Assembly: GCF_026210795.1 (NCBI RefSeq)
Contig: NC_089456.1
Coordinates: forward strand, 1,614,501-1,678,500
Direction of reading: 5' to 3'
DNA: 64,000 nt
From: Rhizophagus irregularis
Taxonomy: Eukaryota > Glomeromycota > Glomeromycetes > Glomerales > Glomeraceae
Numbering within the stretch: position 1 is the stretch's first letter; every line of letters starts with the position of its first letter. The notes under the pieces are model-generated. The model was not told the origin of the DNA, did not search any database, and saw nothing but the letters and a program-made list of their open reading frames with translations. A program made the position numbers and the translations under genes. This document shows, piece after piece, positions 24,676 through 38,396 of the stretch.

Positions 24676-25402
24676 TATGCCACAAAGCCGAAATTGGTCC
24701 GAAATTAAAAAATTATTTCGGAAACATGTATAATATCTACTATGAAATTACCAATTGTTAATAACATTCAAGTTTTATCTTTCTATCATATACTACTAAA
24801 ACTATATCAAAGTTACAAATAATATTGACTTCTTAAATAAATATTCAATATATTTTAAAAACTAAATAGACAAGAATAATAATATTAATTCTTCATAAGA
24901 AAATTTTACCAATCTCTATTTTGGAAATTTTGGAAAGAAGGCCGGCAATATTAACTCAAAAAATTTAAGCCCATAAAAGCAATTTAAAACATTCTTTTTT
25001 TCATAATAGAAGCTTGAGCTATCCCACAAGCCCATATTATTTGAAATCTGTGTAAATTTACAAAGCACTTCACACCGCTAAATTACGCAATCAAGGTATG
25101 GTATATTTTTTTCTCGTATTTTTCCATGACACATATTTATCCTCTGGAAGCCTAGAACTCTATTCATATACAAGGTACAGCATAGCATACTTATTAAAGG
25201 CTTCGCATAAATTATCAAATAACACAAGTACACCAAGTATAAACTTAGTTGAGGCATAAGAAATATGTTTAGCTACAACTTTTATGGATTGACGCGTATT
25301 ATTTCTAATCTTTATACCATCAAGCTCAACAATGGACCTTGGAGATACATAACAAGTGTAATTTGAGCATATTAATAAGTTTATTAAAGAATAGGACGCG
25401 TA

Positions 25403-26405
25403 CCCTATGAAAAATTTATCCGTTATTTCTGTAAAAACTCAGTAAAAATGAGCCTTGCACGGATCCATTCACGGAAAATGTAAATAATTCGATAAATTCC
25501 TTGATATAAATAAAGTCATTAATTGAGCCTTTTACGGAAAAAAAGATGGAATATAAAAGAAGGACCGACTTTTTTTACAGGGGTAGAGTGTAATAATCAA
25601 AATAAAAAGATAATATTTAAAACAATTATGGTTCACGATCTCAACTTACTTAAAGTATATACAGTATATGTTATTTTATTTTGATAATACTTTAAAACAA
25701 TAAATAGTTATTGGATGTGGGAATAAAGATAACCGTCTATGGGTACCGTCGGAATTGCCGAATTGACATAACCAGAAAAAAATATTTGCTTACTTTGTGT
25801 AATTTTTGTATTTTTGACATTAAATAATTACGCGATTTAATATATTACGGTATAAGCTTCATATGCCGTAATTAATTCCGACGCAAGTATAGTCAAGCCC
25901 ATCCAATAACTGAGTTAATAGCTCTGTCATTAGAAATACTGCAGTGCCTTAATACTGATTTCAATATGGTAGAATGTTTCATAAAAAAATCGGTCAGTAA
26001 AATCTCGCATATTCCTAATCGAATAATCGACTGAGCATAACATTAAATTACATAATATTTTATTAAAGAAATCTTTTTTTGATCAGAAGCAAATAAAAAT
26101 GTATACTTTCAAAACAAACTAAACAAACCTATTCTCAAATCAACAGTTAGTAAATAAACAAAGTAGGCCAGTATTTATACCGTATCATTTATGCAAGAAG
26201 CAACTATCCCTCCCCGTAACATCTAATCATTTAACCTACGTTGGTCATTATAAAATATTTGTTCTTCTGAGAATATGATGCATTTACGGAAAAATAACTA
26301 AAAATCTAAGCAAAATTTCCTTATTTGAGGCTATAATTTCCATGAATATGAACATCCACGAAAATAACACGGAATAAAAAACATGGAATAAAATTTTTTG
26401 TAGGG
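25403..26405. mobile_element. Possible 1-kb nonautonomous element with TA flanks
   Basis: Left end TACCCTATGAAAAATTTATC and right end, read in reverse, TACCCTACAAAAAATTTTAT are similar inverted repeats with flanking TA. The interior has no coding capacity and contains the smaller inverted-repeat element at 25706-25911. The degree of TIR match is modest, so this is tentative. Confidence 0.4.
25706..25911. mobile_element. 206-bp MITE
   Basis: Ends AGTTATTGGATG / CATCCAATAACT are perfect 12-bp inverted repeats. Inner CGTCGGAATT / AATTCCGACG continue the symmetry. No coding capacity; target duplication unclear. Confidence 0.6.
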
Positions 26406-26991
26406 TAAGGAAAAAGGTTTAGAGGGAAAAGTGAGAAAAGTGAGAAAATGGAACAAGGTAATTTTAAAATCAAATTAGAAAAAAAGTATAGGTGCTGAAG
26501 AAGGACAAACATTTGACCAACTCTATAATCGATATTAGTATGATATCAAAATTATATCATATTATGTGATTTTTTCGATAGAGTCGCATGAATCATTGGT
26601 TCATGAGTATCACACGAGTAATTATCTTAATTATCTCGCGTACGTTCAATAATGTTTTTTGCGTTAATATTTTATTTTTGAAATTTTCACACAAGTAATT
26701 GTACTTAACTCTCAATAACTTACTATAATACTTATATATTCGCAAGAGTAATATAAAATATTGAGATTTTATTGGTTAACAAAAATAAACGCTTATTCAT
26801 GGACGTCTTCAAAATATTAATGTTTAATATTTTAAACTGATTATTTGGAAGTTTTCTGGATCTCAAAGTGACTTTTTGTCGTTAAAAAATCAAAAAATCC
26901 AGTAACCATACCCGCCATTGTCTGCATATGGGTGTCTGGAGCAAACAATGTAAACTCCTTATTTTCTTATTAATAAATATTGATCTAATTA

Positions 26992-27463
26992 CCGTATATC
27001 ACGGGCCATAGTACCCCCCTTATGTATAGTACACCTCAAAAAAGAAGTCACATACTTCGTTGATTTGATTATTTAAATAATCCAACAAATATCTTAGGTG
27101 TGACGTGTAACAATACCCTAATTATTTTAAAAGTTTAAACACCTCTATTTAGTGGTTCGATCCGGATGAAAACTTGAATATTTTCATGTGACGATTATGG
27201 CTGAGAAAGATTATGAATTTCAGATTTAAACAGACTATAATTTAAACCAACATTAAAGTATTATTATCCCAAAAATTTATACTAATTCTGGCCAAACTCA
27301 TAGTGCCAGCGAAATTTAATGAAATTCAATCCGGATGAAAATCCGGATGAAACCGCTACGGATCGAAGCACTACCTCTATTAATAGTAAAATTCGCGTAA
27401 TAGGAGGAGGGGAACCTCCGAAATTTGCAAGATACCCGAGGTACTGTGGCCCGCGATATACGG
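26992..27463. mobile_element. Mariner-like MITE (TAGTACC family) with TA target
   Basis: TIRs about 27 bp: CCGTATATCACGGGCCATAG at the left and its near-perfect reverse complement at the right (CTGTGGCCCGCGATATACGG), flanked by TA on both sides. A related copy lies at 24001-24415 and an end fragment at about 23602. This copy is interrupted by the nested MITE 27150-27373. Confidence 0.8.
27150..27373. mobile_element. 224-bp hAT-like MITE nested in 26992-27463
   Basis: TIRs TAGTGGTTCGATCCGGATG / reverse complement of TAGTGCTTCGATCCGTAGCG. Perfect 8-bp target duplication CCTCTATT at 27142-27149 and 27374-27381. The GGTTCGATCC word resembles a tRNA T-loop (B box) by chance; there is no tRNA here. 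Confidence 0.9.
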
Positions 27464-29776
27464 TATATGATGTTATCCTTTTTAAATATATTCATATTAA
27501 TAAAAAAATTTAATATCGTTATTAATATCGTTAGATATTATCATGTAACAATTAAAAAATTTTAGTAACGAAAATATTATTTACTTTAAGAATATCATCA
27601 AAGGGACAAGTTTTTAATAGTTTTCGTAAACATGGTTCGATATTAAACCCTAAAAAGAAACTTATTGAAAAAAAAAAACTTTATAAAATTTCTATTAGCA
27701 AAATTGTATATAAAGGTTATCTATTTTTGTATATTACCTTCATAATTTTCCAGGAACAAATAATCGTCTTTCAAATCTAGGCGAGTTTGAATCAGGCGAG
27801 TTGAAGGTTCAGGACGCCGAAGAACTCAATTTCGAATTTAAGTTTCACATTTTTATGAATCGGCAATTAATAGAAAAAATATATATACAATTTTTATATG
27901 TTGGCCGATACATTTCATTATTCAATTTGTCAAATTTGTCAGTACTGGACTTTTTGAATTAATTGACAAATTAAATATTACAGCATAAGTGAATATTCAA
28001 TTTTACGTTACAGGCTTACAAATTTTACAATCTACAGTCTGCAGTCTGCAGTCTGCAGTCTGCACGTTATAATAATTTTAGGGCTATAATTTTAGGGCAC
28101 GATTAACGTAAAATTTTGACCAGGTTTAAAAAATTTATCAGGCAAGAACTACATTTGCATAAATCTCACATGATCAATTTACGTTAAAAAAAAAGAAAAA
28201 AAAAAATTGGATGGTTAATCAACTTTTGTTCTTGGAATTTGAAAACTTTGACTCCTTTTCTTTTTCAAATCTATTAGCAAGCTTTTATAGACCGATAGAA
28301 AAAAAACAAGGAGAGCAATGTTGATGGTTTAAAAAAATTTGTCAGACAGTCAATCAACGACTATATGAAGAAAAGAACATCCGGAGATTGCATCCTCCAA
28401 GTCCGAAATTAAATAGAATTAAAAATATATATATATATATATATTTCCGGAAAATGTACCTAAACGTAAAGAGTTTTAAATATTATAAAATATCATTTAT
28501 CTTAATTCTGGACGTCCGGTTAATATCATGAAATCATACCGGAAACGTGAAAAGTTTTGGATATTATCCGGGACGTCGCAGATAAATATAATAATTATTT
28601 TGGATGGTATGTTCAGGTTTAATATTTCAAATTCTAATTGAGTTTATGACAATCGAAATATCATATTTAAAAGGATTACTTGTTTTCGAAAGAGATGAGT
28701 AAAGTTGTATATACAGTATAGAAGAGAATTTGAAAGTACCATATTTATACCATATTTAATAAATAGAGAACGAAGAAACTGTTTAATAATAATACACTGA
28801 TACCGTTATTAAAGAGTTTTTTATGGACAAAGCAAGAAGCCAACACGATAGAATTTTTTTTTTTAATAATCACAACTAGCAAGAACTAAATTGTAAAACC
28901 CATTTTTTATCATTTAATCTGACCGACCTTTGATTGACAAAAAGCAATATCCAAAGAAAAACAAATATTATTTCATAACAGGTAAAAGATAATATTAAAA
29001 AATTATTCGTTCAAATTTACTAAAAAATAATTTTAATAAACGAAAAGTGAAGGAAAGTTTATCAACAAAGAATTTTTTTTTTTTTATCATGGCGCAATAA
29101 AATGCAAGTTCATATATATATATATATGTCTTATATGTCGTTCACTGGTGATGAATAATAAAATGGTAATTTTTTAAATGATTACCTTTAAAGAAATTTG
29201 TTGATAAATTTAGTAAAAAGGAAAAAAAAATTATTTGCGACAAAAAAAAAAAATTTCGCATTTTATAAAAATCCTTTTATAAAGACCATTTATTCCTCAA
29301 TTAAATTTTTTTTATTATAATTATGCTTGTATGTTTGACTAAAGTTTAACTTGCAGTATTATCATATACAAAAAGGGAACGTTGTTGTTTTATTTTTGTT
29401 AATAATAACGAAATAAATGAGACCAGTTTTGGATAAATCATTTGTAGATACATCATTTTGTACATTACACATACATATACTTGAAAGGTGTTTGCATACG
29501 AAAAATGATTATCAATCAAGAAAAAAAAAATTTTTTTTTAACCACTTTCAATAATTGCCTCAATAATTCTCACAATGACGCAATCATACATATTATTATC
29601 TTTTTTTTTTTTTTTTCCTCTGATAAAAAAAAATATATTTTTATTTTTATTTTTATTTAACATAATATATATTATAATACATTGATATGAAATTTAAGAT
29701 TTATATAAAGATAAAAATATATAATAAAATTCTGATAAAAAAAATAGACAGGGGGTAAACTCAATATCACTTAAAT
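27464..29776. other. Intergenic, simple repeats only
   Basis: AT-rich with no recognisable gene. Contains a short tandem repeat of CAGTCTG (about 28036-28063, four to five units) and (AT)n microsatellites at about 28425-28443 and 29114-29128. Confidence 0.4.
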
Positions 29777-30701
29777 TCACTTTTTAGTTCCTGGGATTAT
29801 AGTCCAATCATCGTGTGCAGATTTAAAATGTTTGTAAACCTATACAATTTATAAATTTCTGTAAGTAAATCAAAAGAAAGAAATTAAAAAAATTTAGAAT
29901 ATACAGTATTGTATTATAGTCACCTTTCGAAATAATATAAAATGAAACATCGTCAAACTTAAAACCAAAAAAACGCAGATAGCACTAAATACTCCAGCAA
30001 CAAGGAAAGGAGGATCATGCTGAAAATTATTAATCATTGCTTTTAATCCACCTCCACCGCCATAAAGAAATCCTATTCCTATAAATATACCAAATACGAT
30101 ATCAAGGAATGTAAAAAGAAAGAAGAGCCTAAAATTGGTTTGATTATCGTATCTTTTTTTATAGGAATCATTAAGAAAATATTTTAGTTAAGAAACACGA
30201 TAAATAATGGACGAGAAAAATCAAAAATAATAAAAAATAATTACTTGAATGCGCGATAAAGACTTAAATGTCTGGAAAAGAAATCAAAAATTGGCCATAT
30301 AAACAAATATATTGCAGCTAATAGAATTTGTATGACGAGTTCACCCGCTCCGGCTGAAGCTGCTGAAGCAATAACAGCAACAAGATTAAATATTAAGGTA
30401 ACGATATAAGCTGAAAATAAAATATTTTAACGAGTTAATATCTGCGTCATCTGCGTCATAATTCGTACAAGTTGGTGTACATTACCTAACCATAATTTAT
30501 ATGATAATTCAGCCATTCCTACCGCGCTACTTTCAAGAATTTCAGCTTGAATATCATGATATATTAATGGATAACATGGGGGCCTATCAAATTATTTTTT
30601 TTTTATTAGTATTATTACTTCTCCAAAGAAATTTTTGTATTTTTGTGTTACTTTTTAATATTTTTTACAACTTACCAATTTTTTGTCTTTGTTTCAACCA
30701 T
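29777..30701 (-). CDS. SCAMP-like secretory carrier membrane protein (copy 1)
   Basis: Five exons: 30676-30701, 30486-30583, 30245-30410, 29924-30152 and 29777-29839, giving 193 residues. It starts MVETKTKNW then PPCYPLIYHDIQAEI, the cytosolic segment before the first helix that marks SCAMPs (NWPP...PxxxHDI). Four hydrophobic helices follow (YIVTLIFNLVAVIA; IQILLAAIYLFIWPIFDFF; FFLFTFLDIVFGIFIGIGF; FLVAGVFSAICVFLVLSL). Between helices 2 and 3 lies the LYRAFKYDNQTNFR loop, matching the SCAMP YRAFRxDNSF motif. That motif selects the acceptor at 30153 over one 24 nt further on. It ends in a short cytosolic tail. SCAMPs act in post-Golgi and endocytic vesicle traffic. Exon phases match those of the divergent paralogue at 32401-33327. 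Confidence 0.8.
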
Positions 30702-32400
30702 ATTTTCAAAATTTTATAATTAATAATATTTAATATCGTAAAAAATATCAATAATAATAATAATAATAATAACGTTAATGTTGGAAAATTCTTGTTAAAC
30801 AAAATTTCTTGTGTATTTATATAAGAAATAAGTGACACTAACTCAATTCGTACATCATTTGCATAACATGCCATATAAATAAGCATGTGACGCATGTAAT
30901 AGATAGATAGAAATTCTATAAATGAATATATAATGAAACAATTATTTTTATTTTTGTAGGAGATTGTTTAATGACAACACTCATTGTAACTAATGTTTAA
31001 CAAAATGACCATTTTAGTCACTAGACGCTTTTATAAAGTTTCGTACAAATTGTCTTGGCGCAGAAAAATTATGAAATTTATTATATATGAGTTACTCGTG
31101 AAACCTGTAAATTAATATGACGTAATATAATATAATAAATCGAGTTTTCTATTGATAACCATTTAAACCTTATTCTATTCTTTCCGGTAAAATCGTCAAA
31201 CATTAAATATTTTTTCACTTGTCCATTATTAGGAAGTTCAAGTTTCAAAAAATATATGTATTTTGTATCACAAAAAAAATTAAATTTTCTGAAGTGCTTT
31301 AAAAACCAAATTTTGAAAAAAAAAATTACACCATTTATTTATTATTTCTATAATTATATGTATCAATAATTTTTGAAATTTGATAAATTTTTTCATTATC
31401 TTTTTTTATTAAATTGTGTTTCATAATAAGTATTGTAAATATTTCGTTAAAGTAATACAATAATATAATTTTAATAATTAATTTATATTAAAAGTCACCG
31501 CTTTTTTTTTAATAAATAATTTATATTAAAAAAAAATAATCGATATGGTTTTTTTGAATTATTGGAAATTTTTTTAATATGAATGTAAAAAAACTTTTGA
31601 AAAATTAAAAAATTATGGGAAAATGGACATAACTTTTATAAAAGAGTCATGGGAATATGATACTAATTGATGTTCAATGTGACTCTCATTTATTGTTGAC
31701 AATTTCAAAGAATTATTTAAAAAAAATTCTTAATACTTTTAATACTTTTAATACTTTTAACAAAATTAATAAAATTAATAAATTTTTCAATAATTTTAAT
31801 TGGTTTCCGAATTATTTCCATGAAAATTACTTTAATAGTCTTTTTTTATTGTTCAATTCATTATTATTATGAATTTCCAGTTTTTATTATAATCGACGAT
31901 TTTCAGGGACAAAAAATTTTTGTTTTTAAAAAAATCTGATAATAAAGGCACTAGAAAATTGGAAGCTTCCATTTCTTCCAATTCTTCCAATTTTGATAAT
32001 TCTAATAATTCTAATATCCCAACTCCAATAGAATTTCCCATTAGAAGTTTCCAATATCATAGATTTACATATATAGTATATGTAGAATTTATTATGGATA
32101 CAAAAAATTATTAAAATATTGAAAAATATTGAAAGTTATTGGAATTGGAAGATCCAATTCATTATTGGAAGCTTCCAATGCATATCATTGCTCGAGGATG
32201 AAAAAAGTTCGTAATTTGACGTCATCATATTTGTATATTTGTACCCGTGAGAAATAATCAAATGTCCCGCAGTAATGAAATGTATGTGGCTTTTCGGTTG
32301 TGGCTTAGCAAAAAATTGCTTTTGTAAAAATTTAAATAGCGGGAACCGTTTTAATTAAAATTATTCAAATTTTCTTCCTTCTTTTTTTCGTGTATAATTA
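30702..32400. other. Shared upstream region of the two SCAMP-like genes
   Basis: About 1.7 kb between two divergent paralogues. Contains an (AAT)n tract (about 30748-30772), TTTAATAC repeats (31733-31760), and GGAAGCTTCC palindromes with TCTTCCAATT words (31960-32180). Several short ORFs here are low-complexity and not supported as genes. Promoters of both genes are expected here but no motif is distinctive. Confidence 0.35.
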
Positions 32401-33327
32401 ATGCCACAATATACAATATTTGTAATAGAACATGGTGACCAACCTGCATTCAATTGGTAAATATTGATCGAGATTTAAAAAAAAATGCAAGATTATAAGA
32501 TTATTGTCGTTATTAAAAATATTATCGCTTTTTTTTTTTATGTAAGGCCATCATGTTGTCCAATTATATATCACGATATTGAAGCAGAATTTACCGATGA
32601 AAGAGCAAAAAAATTGCTACGAAGAAGTTACTTTTTATGCAAACGTATGTTTAAATACGTATTATACCCTATTATATTATCAATATTTTTTAACTAATAT
32701 TCTCATAATATTCTCATATATTCTCAAAAATATTTAGTATATATTGCAATGTTAGTAGTACATTCTTGTGCAGATATCTCAATTGCAGTATTAGCAAGTA
32801 ACGTGGCAAATATTCTAGCTGAATTATTAGGTTCGCTTCTTTATTTAACATTGTTGCCATTCGGTGACTTTTTTGGTAGACATTTAAGCCTTTATGTAGC
32901 TTTCAAGTAAGTAATTATAAAGTACTTTATAAAACTATTATTTACAGTATCATTTAATGGTATAATTTTTTTTTTTTTTTAACTAAGACACAATAGCGAA
33001 TCTAGTTTTAGATATTATTTCATAGGAGAGGCAATTATCATTATATTTGGTTTAGGGATTGGTATTGGTTTCATATTTAGTGGTCTTCGATTATTTAATA
33101 TCTTTAAAGTTCGATTATATTATTTATATATCCCTGGAATTCTTATTATTATCTTTATATTATTAGCGTTTGTACAAACAATCCTTCATATCATTCTTAC
33201 AATTCAAGTTTATAGAAATTTTAAAAGTAGAAATTTTACTTTATTTCCAAGAAGAAATACTGGTGCTCCCAATACTGCTAATACTGCAAATGTCTTTACT
33301 ACTACCAGAGGTCGTAGAATTAATTAA
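32401..33327 (+). CDS. SCAMP-like secretory carrier membrane protein (copy 2)
   Basis: Four exons: 32401-32456, 32547-32644, 32738-32906 and 32988-33327, giving 220 residues. It starts MPQYTIFVIEHGDQPAFNW and continues PSCCPIIYHDIEAEF, the SCAMP-type pre-helix motif. Four hydrophobic segments follow (AMLVVHSCADISIAVLA; ELLGSLLYLTLLPFGDFF; AIIIIFGLGIGIGFIF; LYIPGILIIIFILLAFV). The inter-helix loop LYVAFKHNSESSFRYYF matches the family motif and fixes the last acceptor. The basic C-terminal tail is richer in Asn/Thr/Arg and longer than in copy 1. Exon 2 is 98 nt in both paralogues with identical phases, showing common origin despite strong protein divergence. Role: vesicle traffic, inferred from family. 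Confidence 0.78.
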
Positions 33328-35243
33328 AAATATTTGACGAAAAATATTTATTCATTATAAAAAATTGTTTTAATAAAATTTTTATGAGTTACACAGTAAC
33401 ATTATATACAGTATACGTTCGTCTCATATATGTATATTTAAATTATAAATTACTTTCTTCATAATGAATTCAACATTGTATATATATATATATAAATTAT
33501 AGGTTTGTCCCGTTCTCTTTTCATACAAAAATAAATTTTAAAATAAAATTATTTTCTTCATAATAAAATCATACTATTTTCTTCATAATGAAATCATGCT
33601 ATTTTAGCCCCTTAATAATCGCTAATCTTGCCAAGTGCCAAGCTTTTGTATTCAATCACAAAGTATGATGACTCATTTACTAAAACAGCCTATGCTAATA
33701 AATTCAAAGTAACGAAAGGAAATCAATTTAAATCAATTCAATTCTACCTAACGACTCGTCAGAACATTCGTTTGCAATATAATGGATTTTTGCCACCTGT
33801 AAAAAGTAATCCTCGTTTAACGATCACACGTCGCAAATCATTTCTTTTTAAGTAAACTTAAATAATTAGTTCTCGTGCATGTTTTTTTTTTCAGAAATGG
33901 TTAGAAAAAAAAATCATTAAAATACAAACTCCTCACTGATATTCCTTCCATCGTTAAATTATTTATTTTATTATTCAGCAAAAATAAATGAATTTTTCCA
34001 GAAAAAGATATACATTTATAATTTGTAAGCGGGATAACGTGATCAATTTAGAAGCGAATATTAATAAGGTTAAACTTTGAAAACTTTGGCTGAAATTAAG
34101 ATAATGTATAAATTTGGCCAAAATTAAAATTTTCCGTCCCTAAACTAAAAATATCATAGTAACAACTAATTATATGGATAAAAAAGATTTTAGAAAAAAA
34201 AAATAAAAAAAAGGATGAACCAATTAAAAATTTTATTATCATTACCCTTGTAATTTTTAAGAATTTTAAAATATAGATTTTGTTGATTTTGTTGATTTTG
34301 TTACAATAACATCGCTTAATACCGAAAACGGCTTTAAATATATTGGGTAATTTACCAGTAATAATCTAGTAATGGACCGATAATTTTCTAATCGCCCTGC
34401 AATCTCCGATTGTCCTGTAATTATCTCGTAATCTTGAACTTTGACCTGTAAATGTCCTGTAATTTATTTGTATGGTAGCACAGTTTTGAAAACGAGTTCA
34501 AAAAAATTATAACCGGTTTAAAAATTCGATTCAAATTCATATTTTATAAAAAAGATATGATTTAGTTTTTCCCTACGATTGAGTTGCCGTTTGCGGCTGT
34601 ATTACGCATAAGACAATTACGGTATTGTATGTTACAATTAGTACACAAGTCAAAACATTCTGGTCATATATTAAAAATTGTAATGACGCATTTTGTGACA
34701 TATTGTGCTTTGCATTTAGCCACATTTATTTTAAAAACTTTTTTAGAAATAATTTTTTTTTTTGGTTAGCGTTATTGATCACGACAATACACAGGTTCAA
34801 ATAAATAAATAAATACGACCGCATGATTTACCTGATTTACCTTACAAAGGAAGGATTGTTTAAATTCGTTCGAATAATAAAAATTACATTAAAATTTCGG
34901 TTTCGTTAGTACAGTAGTAGATTAATCTTGGTTAATTCAGTTAATTCAGGAGAAAAAATCTATAATATTTATTTCAATTTTATTATCCGTTCATATATAT
35001 ATATATATAATATATATAATAAACGTATGTTTAAAGATACCAAAAATTTAATAAAGCGAAAATTGGGTTAAACTAAAAGTATAACAATAAGTAATAATAG
35101 AAATAAATAAATTATGACTTACGATCTATTAAATAAAGAATTTAATTGGTTTATAAATAATTTTGATATGTCTCATAAGTTGAAAATGGTAAAATCGTTC
35201 CTCAAGTGAAGCAATTGAAGCATTTTGTGTTTTAATGTTAAAT
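33328..35243. other. Intergenic, nothing coding recognised
   Basis: AT-rich. Short (TA)n runs at about 33480 and 34995, and a triple TTGATTTTG repeat near 34278-34302. ORFs at 33628 and 34584 lack an ATG start and any family feature. Confidence 0.35.
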
Positions 35244-35440
35244 ATACATATTATTTAAATTATTTAAATTATTTAAATTAATTAGATTACTTAAATTATT
35301 TAAATTGCTTAGATTATTTAAATTATTTAGATTATTTAAATTCTTTAAATTCTTTAAATTGCTTAGATTATTTAAATTCTTTAGATTATTTAAATTACTC
35401 AAATTATTTAAATTATTTAGATTATTTAAATTACTTATAA
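35244..35440. repeat. 9-bp minisatellite (ATTATTTAA-type)
   Basis: About 20 units of ATTATTTAA with variants (ATTATTTAG, ATTCTTTAA, ATTGCTTAG). Because the unit is a multiple of three and free of stops in one frame, it opens ORFs on both strands encoding Asn-Leu-rich or Phe-Lys-Leu-rich repeats. I see no flanking coding structure, so I treat it as noncoding. Confidence 0.75.
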
Positions 35441-38393
35441 AGTTCTTAAATATCTTAAATATCAAACATGTAAACCTAATTGCAACAACGAATATTTACA
35501 TATAATATATATTTTATAGTAATTTATTCGTCTAACGTATAAAAAACATACATATATAATATACATATAAAACAAATTTTGTATTAGACTTTATATGAAG
35601 TAATGATCTGATGTGGCTTCGTGCCACGTATAATAAAAAACAATTTTGTGCGCAAAATTGCACAATTATTCAATTAACGCCACTAAACAATAATAATATG
35701 ACGGCAACAACATCTGTTCGTTTAAATGTATGGATGTTCGCTGTTATTTCCATAACATTTAAATGTTATTCTTCTAATCAAATAAAGAGGGGACCTCCCC
35801 AATTGCAAGAAATTCAGAAGATGACAGGTCCCTACTTTTATGGGATCAGAATAAGGTAATTATTTTTATAGAATTTTGTGAATTTCCTCAGGAAAACAAT
35901 AATTTTATGAGATTTTACAGTAATAGCGTTTTTAGATTGGTTAAAGACCTCTAGGTTGTACCCGAGTATAAATATGCACCAAATTTATTTTCGTTTATAC
36001 ATTCATTCGTTTATTATTATTTGTTTTTTCATACAAATTTATTTATATGAATAAGAGACAGGCCATGCTTTTACTGCACCAATCCTGTTTTGATAATCTA
36101 AAGTTTGAGTAAAGCTCTGGTATACTGTAACCCAAAATTATGATTATGAACTCGAATTTTGAGCAGAAAAATCGTCATTACTGATGTCACTAATCGTTCA
36201 AAGAGCAGCTTCATTCAAAATTACTTCCCTGCACGGACATGCTACACTTTTTATATTAAATTATTGTGAAATAGTAGGGAAGAAAAAAATTGAAAATAAA
36301 AGAATTCGTGAAAAATAGAAATCTATAAAATGTTTGAATTGATTATAAATTAGTACTAATTAATAATAAATATTATATAAACAGAAAATTTTGAAAAGTA
36401 TAAATCATATGAAACCTTAATATACATTTATTTTTAGGTTCCTGATTCCTCAAATTGTATTATAGGCTTTAATTCACCGCCAAATCACTTCTATTACTAA
36501 GTATTAGCATAAGTAAATAATATTTGGAATTAACATCGTCTACAGTCTACCTCAAAGAGAAGTTATAGCTCATTCTATTATGATGAAAATATTAACATAT
36601 AATTGGCGTATAATGATAATAACCTTGTAATATATTAAATAACAAGAAAAAACACTTGTTTTTAGTTCTAAAGTGAAATAAGGAATGTTTTTATTATGAA
36701 ATAAATGATATTTCTCTTGTTTTAATATCCAAATATATTAAAATAATTGGATTTTATTAAATTATAAACCTAAAATAACCTAAATACAAATGAAATACAA
36801 TATAAAATTATTTTGTGATTTGTTAAAGAGATAACAAAAAATTAAACATTATAAAATTAAATTTTAATATTACTTAAAGGTTATATTTATAATTAATTCT
36901 TTAATAAATATGATAAAAATTATAAAATTTCATCTTTTTTTATAATTTAAATTGTAAAATATGATGAAAGATAAAATTATAAAAACTTATATATATATAT
37001 ATTAATAATTATAGATATGTAATTATATATAACCTATATAAATAATAAACGAAAACTTTATTAATATCTTTTACATGCAGAAAAGAAATAAAAATAAAAA
37101 TAAAATAAAAAATATATATTGTTTATTTGAAAAAAAAAATGCCTTAAACAATTTTAAATTTATAGAAGCATTAAAGTAACACATTTGTAAGATATAACAC
37201 GTATATTAGGATTAATTGACGTTTTCTCAAGAATATTTACTAGAAATTTCATCACCTGACCAATTTCTTTGTTTTTTTTGTCGCCTCAAACCCTTTTTTG
37301 GAATTTTCAAATCAAAAACTAAAAGGATTTTCAAGGAAACCAAGCTGTTGGATATGAAATATGCGCAGCAAAAAAAAAGCAGATCTTTTTTTTTTTTTTT
37401 TTTTTTTATTATAAAATATCCTTTATTATTTATAGAACATAATAATATAAAAAATTTTTTTTCAAAGAAAAAAATTTTTTATTTGTTGAAAAAAAAATAA
37501 ATAAAAAAAAATAAATAAATAATTATGTTATTTTTCTTTTTATGCAAACCCTACGTTTTCTTTTATTTTTTTTTTTGTACTAAATCAAATGTTAATCACG
37601 GATCAATTCGGATAACTTTCCTTACATGGCGTAGCCTTATGCAGAGAAAGCTGGTTTTTTTTCTTCTTTTTTTTTTTCTTTATGTTTTTTCTTTTTATAT
37701 TATTATTAATAAGGTCATTATTACAATTTTATTTTTTTTTGAATTTCATTATTAAAAAAAAAAATACTTCGAAAAAATTATTAACAATTGTTTAATATTA
37801 AAATAATATATTTTATAATAATTAGACTATTATTTAAAAATAATACAATTGTTACGGGTATTATTTAATTGGCAAAAAAAAAAAAAAAAAAAAATTTTTC
37901 AAGGGGTTATTTCATCTGGAAATTGGTGTATGGGGTGTATGATTTGTACTACATTATGACTCATAATTATGTTGATTATTATTTTTGTGTTCACAATATA
38001 AATAGTTTACCTGTCCACAACAAAAATGATCCCCAATTTGGCGCATACAAACTTTTTTTTTCTTTAGAACTTTCTTTTTTTTTTTCTCCTTCTTGTGAGT
38101 TGAACTTACATCCATAAAAAAAGATTGTTTTAAATAGTTTCTTTTTGTTAAAGAGAATTATATAAATATACATATATATATTTTTTTCAAAAAAAAAAAA
38201 AAGTCGAAGTGATACTTTTTGGTAAGTACATTTTAATGTACTTAAATAATGAAAGTTTATAATTTGTTTTCAAGTATAATAAAGTTTAAAAATGTATCTG
38301 AACTTATGGTCTAATATGATAAATAAACTTATGATGAAATATATCAAACTCCATCAAATGATGAAATTTTATAAATATGTCATTTTCATACAC

Positions 38394-38396
<3 letters not shown>
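35441..38396. other. Intergenic, AT-rich with many homopolymers
   Basis: Long T and A runs (for example 37386-37407 and 37874-37893) generate spurious ORFs of Phe/Lys/Tyr. No gene or mobile element was recognised in about 3 kb. The last part is the promoter region of the chromodomain gene. Confidence 0.4.

Noticed and set aside
27152-27165. GGTTCGATCC resembling a tRNA B box
   Set aside because: It lies in the terminal inverted repeat of a MITE; no acceptor stem, A box or cloverleaf surrounds it. No tRNA or rRNA gene was recognised anywhere in the window.
33628-33855. 75-residue ORF resembling a basic protein
   Set aside because: It lacks an ATG start and I see no conserved feature or splice partner.
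35238-35505. ORFs on both strands with Asn-Leu or Phe-Lys-Leu repeats
   Set aside because: Produced by the stop-free 9-bp minisatellite; no coding context on either side.
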